A stretch of DNA of 64,000 nt from Paenibacillus sp. FSL H8-0332. GTDB lineage: Bacteria; Bacillota; Bacilli; Paenibacillales; Paenibacillaceae. The stretch lies in assembly GCF_037963835.1 (NCBI RefSeq), contig NZ_CP150145.1, positions 5,022,001 to 5,086,000 of the forward strand. Direction: 5' to 3'. Below are positions 43,455-52,061 of this stretch, in pieces; positions within the stretch are counted from its first letter, which is position 1, and every line of letters begins with the position of its first letter. The notes under the pieces were generated by a model. The model was not told the DNA's origin. It did no database searches and saw only the letters and a list, made by a program, of their open reading frames with translations. Both the position numbers and the translations under genes were made by a program.

Positions 43455-44429
43455 TTAAGTGGTCCCCTTCTCCGATAACCGGACGGGAAGAATCGTCTCC
43501 AGCGGGACCGGCTCGCCGGCAATCTGCTGAAGCAGATATTGAACGGCCAGCTCGCCCATTTTCTTGATCGGCTGGACGATGGTCGTCAGATCCTCCGCAT
43601 CCAGGGCGGCAATTCCGTCATATCCAATGACTTTGACTTGGCCGGGCACGGCTCTGCCCAGCCTTCTGCACTGCTTCAGCACCTGTAGCGCCAGCATATC
43701 GCTGCTCGCGAATACGCCGTCCAGCTCAGGACGTTCCTCAAAAAGACTACTGACCAGCTTCTCGTAATCCTTATACTTGAATCCGTTCAGATCGGTTTGC
43801 CGGACGGTATATTCAACATCTTGCCCCCTGACCTGCTCCAGGAAGGCGTCATGCCTTTGCTTGGCCAGCAGATTCAGGCGCAGATTCCCGCTGAGATAGG
43901 CGATGCTCCGGCATTTTTTACGCAGCAGCAGCCGGGTGGCCAGCACTCCCCCCTGATAGTTATCCGAGGCAATGAACGGAATCGACTTCGAGATCTGCCG
44001 GTCCAGCGACACCAGCGGCAGGTTGATCGACTTGTAATCGTTCACGCTCATCGTATGGCTGCCCATGATGATCCCGTCAACCCGGCTGGCCCGCAGCAGA
44101 TCGATGTACTCTTTCTCTTTTTTCTTATGATGCAGGGAATTGCACAACATAAGCTTATAGCCTTGTTCATAGGCATAGGCCTCAATATGCTTGGTTACCT
44201 CTCCGAAGAACGGATGGGAGATATCCGGCAGAATCAGGCCGATAATATTGGACTTCTTGCGCAGTAAGGAGCGTGCCACCTCACTCGGATGGTAATTCAG
44301 CTCCTCCATGGCATCGTTCACCTTCTGCTTCAGACTCTCACTGAGGTATCCCCGGTTATTAAGCACACGGGAGACGGTAGTGACGGAGACGCCGACCTTC
44401 TCGGCAACATCTTTGATGGTTACAGCCAT
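43455..44429 (-). CDS. LacI-family repressor 1
   Basis: A 324-residue regulator with an N-terminal helix-turn-helix (VTIKDVAEKVGVSVTTVSRVLNNRGYLS), the hinge EVARSLLRKKSNIIGLILPD and a periplasmic-binding-protein-like sugar domain. A palindrome TGTTAACCGGTTAATA sits upstream (44491-44506), so it probably represses its own gene. It resembles LacI regulator 2 closely in the DNA-binding region, and both may recognise TAACCGGTTA. Confidence 0.9.
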   Translation of the reverse strand: MAVTIKDVAEKVGVSVTTVSRVLNNRGYLSESLKQKVNDAMEELNYHPSEVARSLLRKKSNIIGLILPDISHPFFGEVTKHIEAYAYEQGYKLMLCNSLHHKKKEKEYIDLLRASRVDGIIMGSHTMSVNDYKSINLPLVSLDRQISKSIPFIASDNYQGGVLATRLLLRKKCRSIAYLSGNLRLNLLAKQRHDAFLEQVRGQDVEYTVRQTDLNGFKYKDYEKLVSSLFEERPELDGVFASSDMLALQVLKQCRRLGRAVPGQVKVIGYDGIAALDAEDLTTIVQPIKKMGELAVQYLLQQIAGEPVPLETILPVRLSEKGTT

Positions 44430-44490
44430 CCGTACCTCCTGACCCGGGTCAGCCTACTTCCTCTGTTCAGCGGAACAGGGCATGGCTCTG

Positions 44491-44506
44491 TGTTAACCGG
44501 TTAATA
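44491..44506. promoter_or_regulatory. LacI-type operator before LacI 1
   Basis: TGTTAACCGGTTAATA has the perfect central palindrome TAACCGGTTA, shared with the operators at 49187 and, as a half-site, 49209. It lies directly downstream of a possible -10 (TATTAT) on the minus strand. Confidence 0.65.
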
Positions 44507-44610
44507 TAATAGGGCAGCAGCAGCTTTAAAACTATAAGCATGAACCTCGAGCTAATATTAAGCTGATAGGCTACCTGTTGCCGACTTCTACTCTTGGATT
44601 CATGTAGGTA

Positions 44611-44790
44611 ATTGTATTTCCTGCAATAGAAAATGCATAGCTAGCCATAATATGAGATTCTATTGCATTTCATACAGTGGAATGTTGTGTTTAGGGTGGA
44701 AAATGGCCTCTTTTCAACATTCAATTGTACGGAATACAATAGATTCTATTTTGAAGGCATTTTTACAGCATTCTAATGTACAAAATGCAG
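44611..44790 (+). repeat. Degenerate 51-nt hairpin array 5
   Basis: Hairpins ATTGTA-TTTCC-TGCAAT (44611), ATTCTATTGCATTTCATACAGTGGAAT core (44657-44683) and ATTGTA-CGGAA-TACAAT (44724), then a weak one near 44770. The first two cores are exactly 51 bases apart (44611, 44662); the later ones are 62 and about 47 apart. Stem differences are mostly G-U compatible when read on the plus strand. Confidence 0.6.
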
Positions 44791-44905
44791 CTGCTACCGT
44801 TCCAGCACCTACAGCATCCGAAGGACTGCTGCGGGAATATTCACAATATTAAACCTGATGCTCTACTAGGGCAGACGCTGGCAGGGAAGCTGCCAGTCCG
44901 GGGTA

Positions 44906-45895
44906 TCAGGTCGTGCCGCGCTCCACAGCCGTTACCGGGAACGTATTCACCATCGCCACCGTCTGGCCCTCGATCTGCTGGACCGCCAGCTCCATAATGG
45001 CTTCGCTCATCTCCTGAATCGGCTGCCGGACAGTGCTTAGACGCGGTGAGATCAGCGAGGCAAGCTGCACATCATCATAGCCCACAATGCGCATCGCTGA
45101 CGGAATCTCCTTGCCGAGCAGGTTGCATGCATGAATGACCTCGGCGGCAATCACATCACTGCTGGCAAATACGCCGTCAATCTCAGGATGCTCCTGAAGG
45201 TAGGCGGCAATGGCAGTGTCCCCTCCGGTGTAGCTCCCCTCTTCAACCTCCAGCTGTAAGTACATTGGCGCAAGCCCGGCATGCTTCAGCGCCTCTTCGT
45301 ACCCCTGCCTTCTCAAGCCGGCCAGCATGAAGTGATGCTGGGGACCGTCGATCCCCCGCTGGATATAGACCGTGTGCCGGCAGCCCTTGCCGATTAATAG
45401 CCGGGCAGCCAGCCGGCCGCCCTCCAGATTATCCGAGGTGACCACTGGTATATCCTCTGAGATTACACGGTCGAAGGAGACGATCGGCAGGCCCAGGTGA
45501 AGGTAATGCTGCACATCCAGCACGGCACTGCCCATGATGATGGCATCGACCTGGTTTTTTTTGAGCATCTCGATATAATCTACTTCCTTGGAGACGTTGC
45601 GGTTGGAATTGCAGAGCAGCAGCTTGTAGCCCTTAAGGTCTGCATAATATTCGAGATAGCCGGTCAGCTCGGCAAAAAAAGGATGGGAAATCGCCGGGAT
45701 GATCAGCCCGATCATATTCGATTTTTTGCGGAACAGGGCCCGGGCCATTTCATTCGGCTGATAATTCATTTCCTTCATCACCCGGTAGACCTTCTCCTTC
45801 GTCTTGTCACTGATATACCCTCTATTGTTAAGGACTCTGGACACTGTATTGACAGAAAGTCCTGCCTGCTTTGCGACGTCCTTCAGATTCGCCAT
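44906..45895 (-). CDS. LacI-family repressor 2
   Basis: A 329-residue regulator with helix-turn-helix ANLKDVAKQAGLSVNTVSRVL, hinge EMARALFRKKSNMIGLIIP and a C-terminal sugar-binding domain. ATG at 45895 has AAGGTGG upstream; the frame continues nine codons further without a site. It is the fourth gene after binding protein and two permeases, only 73 bases behind the last permease, so it is co-transcribed with the transporter it probably represses through the tandem operators at 49187-49224. Confidence 0.9.
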   Translation of the reverse strand: MANLKDVAKQAGLSVNTVSRVLNNRGYISDKTKEKVYRVMKEMNYQPNEMARALFRKKSNMIGLIIPAISHPFFAELTGYLEYYADLKGYKLLLCNSNRNVSKEVDYIEMLKKNQVDAIIMGSAVLDVQHYLHLGLPIVSFDRVISEDIPVVTSDNLEGGRLAARLLIGKGCRHTVYIQRGIDGPQHHFMLAGLRRQGYEEALKHAGLAPMYLQLEVEEGSYTGGDTAIAAYLQEHPEIDGVFASSDVIAAEVIHACNLLGKEIPSAMRIVGYDDVQLASLISPRLSTVRQPIQEMSEAIMELAVQQIEGQTVAMVNTFPVTAVERGTT

Positions 45896-45968
45896 AGGAA
45901 CCACCTTGCTTTTTAGTTCCAATTATAGATGAATTCGGGTTAGATTTCAGCTATAACGTCAACCTCCC

Positions 45969-46796
45969 CTATTTCAGCGCTCCCTCCGTGATCCCCTTGA
46001 TGATCTGTTTTTGCAGGAACAGGTAGATGATCAGCACGGGAATGATCGTCATAATCAGCCCGGCCATCAGCGGCGCATAGTCCACAGAATAGGAGGAGAA
46101 GAAGGTATACGTGGACAGCGGCAGTGTCTTCTGATCCGGCGACAGCAGCACCAGACTAGGCAGAAGATAGTCATTCCAGATCCAGAGCACATCGAGCACC
46201 AGCAGGGTGACGAACACCGGCTTCAGCAAGGGCAGCACAATACTGAAAAACGTCCGCAGCGTGCTGCTCCCTTCGATAAACGCCGATTCTTCCAGCTCAT
46301 AAGGAATCCCCTTGATAAAGCCGTGGAACGTGAAGACGCCGAACGGCACTCCGAAGCCGAGATACATGAACAGCAGCGTCAGCTTGGTATTCAGCAGCCC
46401 CATATTTCCGTACAGCATCACCATGGGAATCATCAGCACCTGGAAGGGCAGAGCCATGGAGGCCAGCATGAGGAAAAAGAAGATGGAATTCACCTTCCAT
46501 TTGTAGCGTACGAACAAGTACCCGGTCATCGCCGAGAAAATAATAATGATCGTAACGGAAATCCCCGTAATGATCAGCGAGTTCATGAATCCCTGCATAA
46601 AGTCCATATTGTCGAAAGCGCTGGCATAGTTCTTGAAATTAATCGTTGTCGGCAGTGACAGCGGGCTCTCGAAGAATTGCTGGGTGGTCTTGAAGGAATT
46701 CATAATAATCAGCAGAAACGGTGTTAAAAAGGCGAACAGCAGCAGGTACAGGAATCCTGTCCGCAGGCCCGAGAGGATGCGCCGGTTAGCATTCAT
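45969..46796 (-). CDS. ABC sugar permease, MalG type (system 3)
   Basis: A 275-residue six-segment permease with the coupling motif ELEESAFIEGSSTLRTFFSIVLPLLKP. The C-terminus KQIIKGITEGALK is typical of MalG-like proteins. Its start codon overlaps the end of the MalF-type gene, which indicates translational coupling. Confidence 0.9.
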   Translation of the reverse strand: MNANRRILSGLRTGFLYLLLFAFLTPFLLIIMNSFKTTQQFFESPLSLPTTINFKNYASAFDNMDFMQGFMNSLIITGISVTIIIIFSAMTGYLFVRYKWKVNSIFFFLMLASMALPFQVLMIPMVMLYGNMGLLNTKLTLLFMYLGFGVPFGVFTFHGFIKGIPYELEESAFIEGSSTLRTFFSIVLPLLKPVFVTLLVLDVLWIWNDYLLPSLVLLSPDQKTLPLSTYTFFSSYSVDYAPLMAGLIMTIIPVLIIYLFLQKQIIKGITEGALK

Positions 46797-47677
46797 TAAG
46801 ATTCCACCTCCAGCTTCTTCAGCAGATAGGATTGCGTCAAGGCGATAATCGCTACGACAGCGAACAGAACGACTGCCTCTGCCTGGCCGACACCGTATTG
46901 ATTGGACAAGAAGGCTTTTTGCACGATATGGTAGGTGGCCAGCTCCGTTGAATTGAACGGTCCGCCCTTGGTTAAGGCCAGGTTGATGTCATACGTTAAG
47001 AAGGATCGGGACAGGGAGATGAAAATACAGATGACGATCGCAGGAACCGTCAGCGGCAGGATGATTCTGCGAATCACTGAAGTCCGTCCCGCTCCGTCGA
47101 TGCTCGCCGCCTCCAGCACATCATTCGGAACGCCGGTGAAGCCCGCGATATAAATGATCATCAGATACCCGACCAGCTGCCAGGCAGTTGCAATGATCAG
47201 CGCCCAGAATGCCGTCCCCGTATTCGTCAGCCATGAGGTCTGAAACAGCTCCCAGCCGTATTTCGCACCAAGGTAAGGCAGCACCTGTGAGAAAAGCGTC
47301 TGCCACAGGTATCCGAGTACGATCCCGCCGACCAGATTGGGTGTGAAGAAGCCTGTGCGCAGCCATTGTTCCCCTCTCCCGCCTCTCGTCAGGGCGAGTG
47401 CGATGAAGAAAGCGAACACATTGGCAATCACCACGGTGAAGAAGACATACTTCAGGGTGAACCACAGCTGCTGAAGGAACACCTTATCCCTGAATACCTC
47501 CAGATAATTCGTGAAGCCGATCAGGCTGCTGTCGCCTGTCCGGACATCCCAGTTCGTGAAGGTCAAATATAAGCCGACGATGAACGGTATAATCACAACG
47601 GCGGCAAAAGCGAAGATCGAGGGACCTCCGAAGACCAGAAACGTCCCCGCATTCTTCAGTGATAGCTTTTTGTTCAT
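46796..47677 (-). CDS. ABC sugar permease, MalF type (system 3)
   Basis: A 293-residue six-segment permease starting MNKKLSLKNAGTFLVFGGPS. The coupling motif is VLEAASIDGAGRTSVIRRIILPLTVP. ATG at 47677 follows AAAGGGGG; the frame reaches 23 codons further through the upstream stem-loop but has no site there. Compared with the LplB-type permeases of the other three systems this belongs to the shorter CUT1 maltose-like group. Confidence 0.9.
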   Translation of the reverse strand: MNKKLSLKNAGTFLVFGGPSIFAFAAVVIIPFIVGLYLTFTNWDVRTGDSSLIGFTNYLEVFRDKVFLQQLWFTLKYVFFTVVIANVFAFFIALALTRGGRGEQWLRTGFFTPNLVGGIVLGYLWQTLFSQVLPYLGAKYGWELFQTSWLTNTGTAFWALIIATAWQLVGYLMIIYIAGFTGVPNDVLEAASIDGAGRTSVIRRIILPLTVPAIVICIFISLSRSFLTYDINLALTKGGPFNSTELATYHIVQKAFLSNQYGVGQAEAVVLFAVVAIIALTQSYLLKKLEVES

Positions 47678-47698
47678 AGTGCTGCCCCCTTTCCTCTT

Positions 47699-47736
47699 AA
47701 CAGGCTGAACTGGAGAATGTCCCGGTTCAGCCTGTT
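47699..47736 (-). terminator. Intercistronic stem-loop after binding-protein gene 3
   Basis: AACAGGCTGAAC pairs perfectly with GTTCAGCCTGTT (12 bp) between the binding-protein stop and the permease start. AAGAGGAAAGG follows on the minus strand, so no T-tract is present. Confidence 0.65.
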
Positions 47737-47761
47737 CTTTTAGCACAAACGGAGAGATTCT

Positions 47762-49126
47762 CTATTTCCCTGCATATGATTTCCAGTAATCCTGAACCTC
47801 CTGCGCAAGCCCCTGGCGGTCGATATTGCCTACCAGATACTTCTGCATCGCAGCGCCGGTCTTGGCCCAGTAATCCTGCGGCAAGTAATTAATCACACCG
47901 ATATTGATGATGTTCCCTTGCTTCACATATTCGCTGACGGCATTGGACATGATGTTGGTGCTCTGTGCCTTGAGATCCTTATACGGCATGGACAGCCCCA
48001 TATCGGTAATAATAGCCTTCTGGCCGTCCTCGCTGCTGACCATCCATTCGATGAACGCTTTGGCGGCTTCCTGCTGCTCCGGCGTAGACTTCGAATCATC
48101 GATGGCGAACAGCTTAGGCTCGCTGTAGGCGACTTGCGCGTTGCCGAAATCCTCTGGATTATTGCTAATAGGCAGCGGCAGGATACCGAAGTCAGCATCG
48201 CGGCCTTCCAGCGTTCCGATGACCGCCCAGCTCCAGTCTCCCATGAAGTAGAAGGCGGCAGCTCCCTTGGCGAAATCTGCGCTGTCACGGTTATAATCGG
48301 CAACGAGCGGGTCGCTCTTACGTGCGTTGTATTTTTTCAACAGATCGAAGGTATCCATCAGTCCGGTAAACTGCGGATTCTCCGTCAGCTTAACCTGCCC
48401 GTTCTTCAGCTCCTCCACGAACTTCCGGTTGTCCTCCACCTTCTGCGACTGCAGGGAATAGGTCAATCCCAGATAGTGGGCGCCGAGCGACCAGTCTGCC
48501 CCGTGAAGCATGACCGGTGCTTTGCCGGAGGCTTCAATCTTCTTGAAGACCGCTTCCAGATCATCACGGGTCTTCACCGATGCTGGATCAAAGGCACCGC
48601 CGATACCCTCTTCTACCGCACGCTTGTTGTACAGCAGACCGTAGCCTTGGGCAGTCCAGGGAATACCCAGGAATTGTCCGTCCAGCAATGCGCCGTCGAT
48701 GGCTCCCGGATTGGTCAGCTCTTCATACTTCGCCTTCTCCGGCTCTAAATCCAGAAAATCATCCTTATATTGAAGTATGGTGCCTGCATCCAGATTCACG
48801 ATTGTCGCCGGATTGCCGGAGGCCAGCAGGGATTGGAACTTCTCAAGCTGCGCGCCGCCGATCGGCGTAGGAATCAGTTCAATCGTCACCTGCGGATTCT
48901 GCTCATGATACTTCTTGAACAGCTCCTCGAATACTGTATTGACTTCTGCAGAAGTATTGAAGAAAGTTAGCTTAACGTCCTTGGAGGCTTGCTCTGTTTG
49001 TGTTCCCCCATTCCCCTTGTCTTCCTTGACAGCACTGTTCGTTGAATTCCCCTTGGAACAGCCTGCGAGTAATCCGGTGACCACCGTCAGAGCGATAGCG
49101 AAGCTTGCAGCTTTTCTCAATTTCAA
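47762..49126 (-). CDS. ABC sugar-binding lipoprotein (system 3)
   Basis: A family-1 solute-binding protein of about 455 residues with lipobox TGLLAGCSKG and typical motifs (VKLTFFNTSAEVN, FLGIPWTAQGYGLLYNKRA, AAAFYFMGDWSWA). Two starts are possible: ATG at 49141, whose own bases form part of the G-run, and TTG at 49126, which that G-run (GGGGGGAT) would serve at good distance. The gene heads an operon with two permeases and LacI 2. Next to sucrose phosphorylase and fructokinase, sucrose or a related glucoside is the likely ligand. Confidence 0.85.
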   Translation of the reverse strand: MKLRKAASFAIALTVVTGLLAGCSKGNSTNSAVKEDKGNGGTQTEQASKDVKLTFFNTSAEVNTVFEELFKKYHEQNPQVTIELIPTPIGGAQLEKFQSLLASGNPATIVNLDAGTILQYKDDFLDLEPEKAKYEELTNPGAIDGALLDGQFLGIPWTAQGYGLLYNKRAVEEGIGGAFDPASVKTRDDLEAVFKKIEASGKAPVMLHGADWSLGAHYLGLTYSLQSQKVEDNRKFVEELKNGQVKLTENPQFTGLMDTFDLLKKYNARKSDPLVADYNRDSADFAKGAAAFYFMGDWSWAVIGTLEGRDADFGILPLPISNNPEDFGNAQVAYSEPKLFAIDDSKSTPEQQEAAKAFIEWMVSSEDGQKAIITDMGLSMPYKDLKAQSTNIMSNAVSEYVKQGNIINIGVINYLPQDYWAKTGAAMQKYLVGNIDRQGLAQEVQDYWKSYAGK

Positions 49127-49185
49127 CTGAAATCCCCCCATACTTATGATTGTTTTGAATGCGCATACATTTCGGATGCAACTTT

Positions 49186-49224
49186 ATGATAACCGGTTAA
49201 CATATCTATGTCAATCGGTTATCA
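49186..49224 (-). promoter_or_regulatory. Sigma-A promoter with tandem LacI operators (system 3)
   Basis: On the minus strand TTGACA (49214-49209), a 17-base spacer and TATCAT (49191-49186) form a near-consensus promoter. Operator TGATAACCGGTTAACA (49187-49202) covers the -10 and TGTCAATCGGTTATCA (49209-49224) covers the -35; their centres are 22 bases apart, about two helical turns. This is a clear repressor layout. A weak cre-like box (12 of 14) lies at 49156-49169. Confidence 0.8.
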
Positions 49225-49273
49225 TATTTAAATTTTAGCTAATTAAAAGGGGTGAGTGCGGCGCTGGCGGCGG

Positions 49274-49506
49274 TGTGTTCGGTTTTCCGACTACATTTGG
49301 ACCACGCGCCGTTCCCAGTCGAATTGTAATCGGTTTTTCGATTACATTCAGTCCAAGCACCACGCCCAGGACAATTGTAATCGCTTTTTCGATTACATTC
49401 GGACCACGCGCCTCCGCCGCGCCTAATGTGGTCGGTTTTTCGATTACATCCGGCCCAAGCGCCCTCACCGCTGTCCAATGTAATCGGTTTTTCGCATACA
49501 TCCGCC
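49274..49506 (+). repeat. 51-nt hairpin array 3 (5 units)
   Basis: Units start at 49274, 49325, 49376, 49427 and 49479 (51, 51, 51 and 52 bases apart). The core is TGTAATCG-N6-CGATTACA. The last unit carries a variant arm (TTCGCATACAT), exactly as the unit at 63001 of array 4. Two minus-strand frames stay open across the array but lack a proper start. Confidence 0.85.
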
Positions 49507-49560
49507 CCCCCCCCAGCGCTCGCTGCTGCCTATTGTATTTGGTTCTAGCAGGCCAGCAGC

Positions 49561-49595
49561 AAAAAAGGCTTCAGCTCGAATGAGCCGAAACCTTT
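49561..49595 (-). terminator. Terminator of the lipoprotein gene
   Basis: On the minus strand AAAGGTTTCGGCTC pairs with GAGCTGAAGCCTTT (14 bp, two G-U) around ATTC and runs into TTTTTT. Confidence 0.85.
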
Positions 49596-49621
49596 GATAT
49601 CAGGGGATAAGGCATAATCAT

Positions 49622-50197
49622 TTAGGGAGAAGCTGTGCGGAGAAATTGTAATACCAAAGATATCTCCTCGGCGTTCGCTAGACTGTTGGTTAATCTATAA
49701 TGAATACTCATGCTCCCACCCTTATCATTGCTCTCCCACGATTCTGTCACTAGCTTAACCTCCGGCTTGACGGGAAAAGTCTTGTCATCGACGGCATGGA
49801 TAGAATCAAGCACCTTCTCTTTTTCTTCCTCAGAAGGGCTATAGTGTCCCATGAAGGCCTCCACAATTCTCCCTGCTTGCTGGTATCCAATCTCGGATCT
49901 CGGCAATCGTGTCACCAATTCATAACCTTCAATCAATTGATTATTGTCGAGTCGTATTCGTTGTCCGTACTTTTGATCCTCTGCCGTGAGTTCTTCATTC
50001 AGAGTAAGCGTGTTATTCTTATCTTCGTAATCGACCAAGTCCAGAGCGGCAATCCCTTCATCCTTTGTCATGGCAAACACAGTACGATGCTCCTCCACAT
50101 GGTGAAACAGAGAATCGTAGGGATTGTCTTTTTGACAAGCACTCATAAGAAGCATGAACAAACCTATGAAGACCGCCATTAGGTATTTTCTATTCAT
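49622..50197 (-). CDS. Uncharacterised lipoprotein
   Basis: I do not recognise this 191-residue protein. It starts with a lipoprotein signal peptide (MNRKYLMAVFIGLFMLLMSAC, Cys21), so it is anchored outside the membrane. The rest is acidic and polar, without membrane segments or obvious catalytic motifs. The codon use is more AT-rich than in the neighbouring sugar genes, which may indicate separate origin. It has its own terminator and an AT-rich upstream gap (50198-50406) in which I see nothing else. Confidence 0.75.
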   Translation of the reverse strand: MNRKYLMAVFIGLFMLLMSACQKDNPYDSLFHHVEEHRTVFAMTKDEGIAALDLVDYEDKNNTLTLNEELTAEDQKYGQRIRLDNNQLIEGYELVTRLPRSEIGYQQAGRIVEAFMGHYSPSEEEKEKVLDSIHAVDDKTFPVKPEVKLVTESWESNDKGGSMSIHYRLTNSLANAEEISLVLQFLRTASP

Positions 50198-50406
50198 CTT
50201 TAGTCACCTTCTCCAACAAAAGCATGTTTTTAAAGCCCCACTGCACCTCCATATTATTTTATTCTCTATAATCCTATATTACCCATTCCGCATTCCAAAA
50301 TATCTCTTTTAAGTTGTTCTCTTTACATTTTTAGAAGAAATTCGACTACAAGTCAATATATCTTCGTTTAACTCTCTTCCTATTTAATTTAGCTAATAAG
50401 TGATTG

Positions 50407-50440
50407 ATAGAGCCTGAGCCCCTTCTGCTCACGGCTCTAT
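50407..50440 (-). terminator. Stem-loop after response regulator 4
   Basis: ATAGAGCC and GGCTCTAT form an 8-bp stem enclosing a second GAGC/GCTC pairing, just after the regulator stop. The following sequence is only weakly T-rich. Confidence 0.55.
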
Positions 50441-50453
50441 AGAATAGCATACC

Positions 50454-52061
50454 TTACAGCTTCCCCCGGTAATCCTGGGGCGTCATGCCGAACTGCTCCT
50501 TAAACACTTTGATGAAATATTGGCTGTTGGCGTAGCCGAGCTGCTCGGAGATCTCATAGATTTTCAGTTCGGAATCCCGGAGGCTTGCTACGGCCTGCTC
50601 CATCTTCCTATTCAGGATATACTCACTGATGCTGATCCCGCTGACCTGCTTGAACAGTCTGGAGACATATGCCGGATGGAGCGAGACCGCGTCCGCAACG
50701 AATTGCTGGCTGGCCTCTGCCAGATTAGCCGCGATACAGCTCTGCATCTCCTTGACGATGCCCATCCGATTATTCTGTGTATCCCGTTCGAGCTTGCCCT
50801 GCAGGGTATCCACCAGCGCCTCACCCCAGCTGACCAGTTGGGACATGGAACGGAAGAGAGTCTTATCCAGCAGCTCCCGCCCGACCAGATCGGACAGCAG
50901 GCTATGATTCTTATGGGCAATATAGTGAAAGGAGCCGAGAATCATGGTGCGGATCTCCTCAATATATTCTTCATTATAGGCCGGAAGGCTGTTGCTGAGC
51001 TCTCTCATCTGCTGCAGCCGTTCCTTATACCCCTGCCACTGGCCGGTCTCCAGCAGATGCATCAGTGTCGGAGAAGCATATAAGTCCTTGAGCGGCTGGA
51101 CCGGCGAGCTCTTCTGCTTGTCTGTCAAGGAGATGAAATAGCCCTGGTCATTGCCCACTTGCTGTCTTAACGCCGACTGGGAATCCTCATACATGGCGCG
51201 GAGATCCAGCGGGAATTCGCCCGGGTAGGACAGAATCACCGAGATTCCACCATTCAGATATTCATTCACACTGCTGTGCAGCTGATGGGTATTATGGGTT
51301 AGCTGCTTCAGAATCTTGCCCTGGTCAACCGCCCCAGCTTCATTGCTCTTCACAATAAACACCAGGTTCTCGTAAGCATCCCGGCCATGCCACATCTCGA
51401 AGCAAGGGCCCAGCAGCTCGCAGGCAATGTTCGTCACCGCGTATTCAAAGAGCAATTGGCTATCCAGCCCGAAGTTCGTGAAATGCTCCTCCAGACGGAT
51501 CAGAATCAGGAAGACCCGGTCGTTCACTTGAAAATCGATCTGATACCCGCTCAGCTTGTCCTTCAGCCGTTCCTGCGGATAAGACTTGCCCTGAATCAGC
51601 TCGGCCAGCAGCTTATCCTTCAGCGCCGGAAGATGCTCACGGAAGGCCAGCATCGCCTGCTCATAAGATGCCGTCCGGTCGATTTCCTTCTTAATAGTCT
51701 TAATTGTGCTCTCCAGAGCCGTCCGCAGCTTCTCATGATCCAGCGGCTTGACGAGATACTCTACCACCCCATACTGGAGGGCTTCCCTTGCATATTCGAA
51801 CTCGGCATAGCCGGTTAGCAGAATACACTTGATTCTCCGGTGGGTCCCCCGTACCTGCTTCACCAGCTCCAGCCCGCTCATCCCCGGCATGGCAATATCC
51901 GTAATGACTATATCCACCGGGTATTGCCCGATCATCTGCATGGCCTGGGCGCCGGAGTAGGCTTTGTATACTTTGTCAATCCCGAAGTCCTGCCATGGAA
52001 AAGCAAGCTCCAGATCATCTACGACATATTGTTCGTCATCTACCAGCAGAATTTGCAGAAT
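50454..52061 (-). CDS. YesN-type response regulator, AraC family (system 4)
   Basis: A regulator of about 535 residues with a receiver domain (QILLVDDEQ; phosphoacceptor Asp55 in IVITDIAMPGMSG; Lys in EYLVKPLD), a long middle region and a C-terminal AraC DNA-binding domain (about 440-535; QQFVADAVSLHPAYVSRLFKQ to YANSQYFIKVFKEQFGMTPQDYR). The start is odd. Relatives start about one or two residues before QILLVDDE, but there is no ATG here; AAAAGGAGGG stands eight bases before an ATT at 52061. A TTG at 52082 would need that ribosome site as codons. The gene overlaps the kinase end by 26 bases. It probably controls the adjacent transporter and the GH10 xylanase. Confidence 0.85.
   Translation of the reverse strand: MLQILLVDDEQYVVDDLELAFPWQDFGIDKVYKAYSGAQAMQMIGQYPVDIVITDIAMPGMSGLELVKQVRGTHRRIKCILLTGYAEFEYAREALQYGVVEYLVKPLDHEKLRTALESTIKTIKKEIDRTASYEQAMLAFREHLPALKDKLLAELIQGKSYPQERLKDKLSGYQIDFQVNDRVFLILIRLEEHFTNFGLDSQLLFEYAVTNIACELLGPCFEMWHGRDAYENLVFIVKSNEAGAVDQGKILKQLTHNTHQLHSSVNEYLNGGISVILSYPGEFPLDLRAMYEDSQSALRQQVGNDQGYFISLTDKQKSSPVQPLKDLYASPTLMHLLETGQWQGYKERLQQMRELSNSLPAYNEEYIEEIRTMILGSFHYIAHKNHSLLSDLVGRELLDKTLFRSMSQLVSWGEALVDTLQGKLERDTQNNRMGIVKEMQSCIAANLAEASQQFVADAVSLHPAYVSRLFKQVSGISISEYILNRKMEQAVASLRDSELKIYEISEQLGYANSQYFIKVFKEQFGMTPQDYRGKL

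Larger units (their letters stand above)
44430..44905. other. Intergenic region between two LacI genes
   Basis: This AT-rich gap contains the operator and promoter region of LacI 1 (44491-44520) and degenerate 51-nt hairpin array 5 (44611-44790). The open frame from 44652 to 44852 on the plus strand has no ribosome binding site and follows the array, so I do not call it a gene. Confidence 0.6.

Noticed and set aside
44652..44852. 66-codon plus-strand frame between LacI genes
   Set aside because: It coincides with degenerate array 5 and has no start signal.
49235..49501. Two overlapping minus-strand frames with 17-residue repeats (NVIEKPITI and CNRKTDY types)
   Set aside because: Same explanation as above for array 3; no credible start signal.
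49274..49506. CRISPR array
   Set aside because: The 51-nt units lack the constant-repeat/unique-spacer pattern, unit lengths do not fit, and no cas genes are present.
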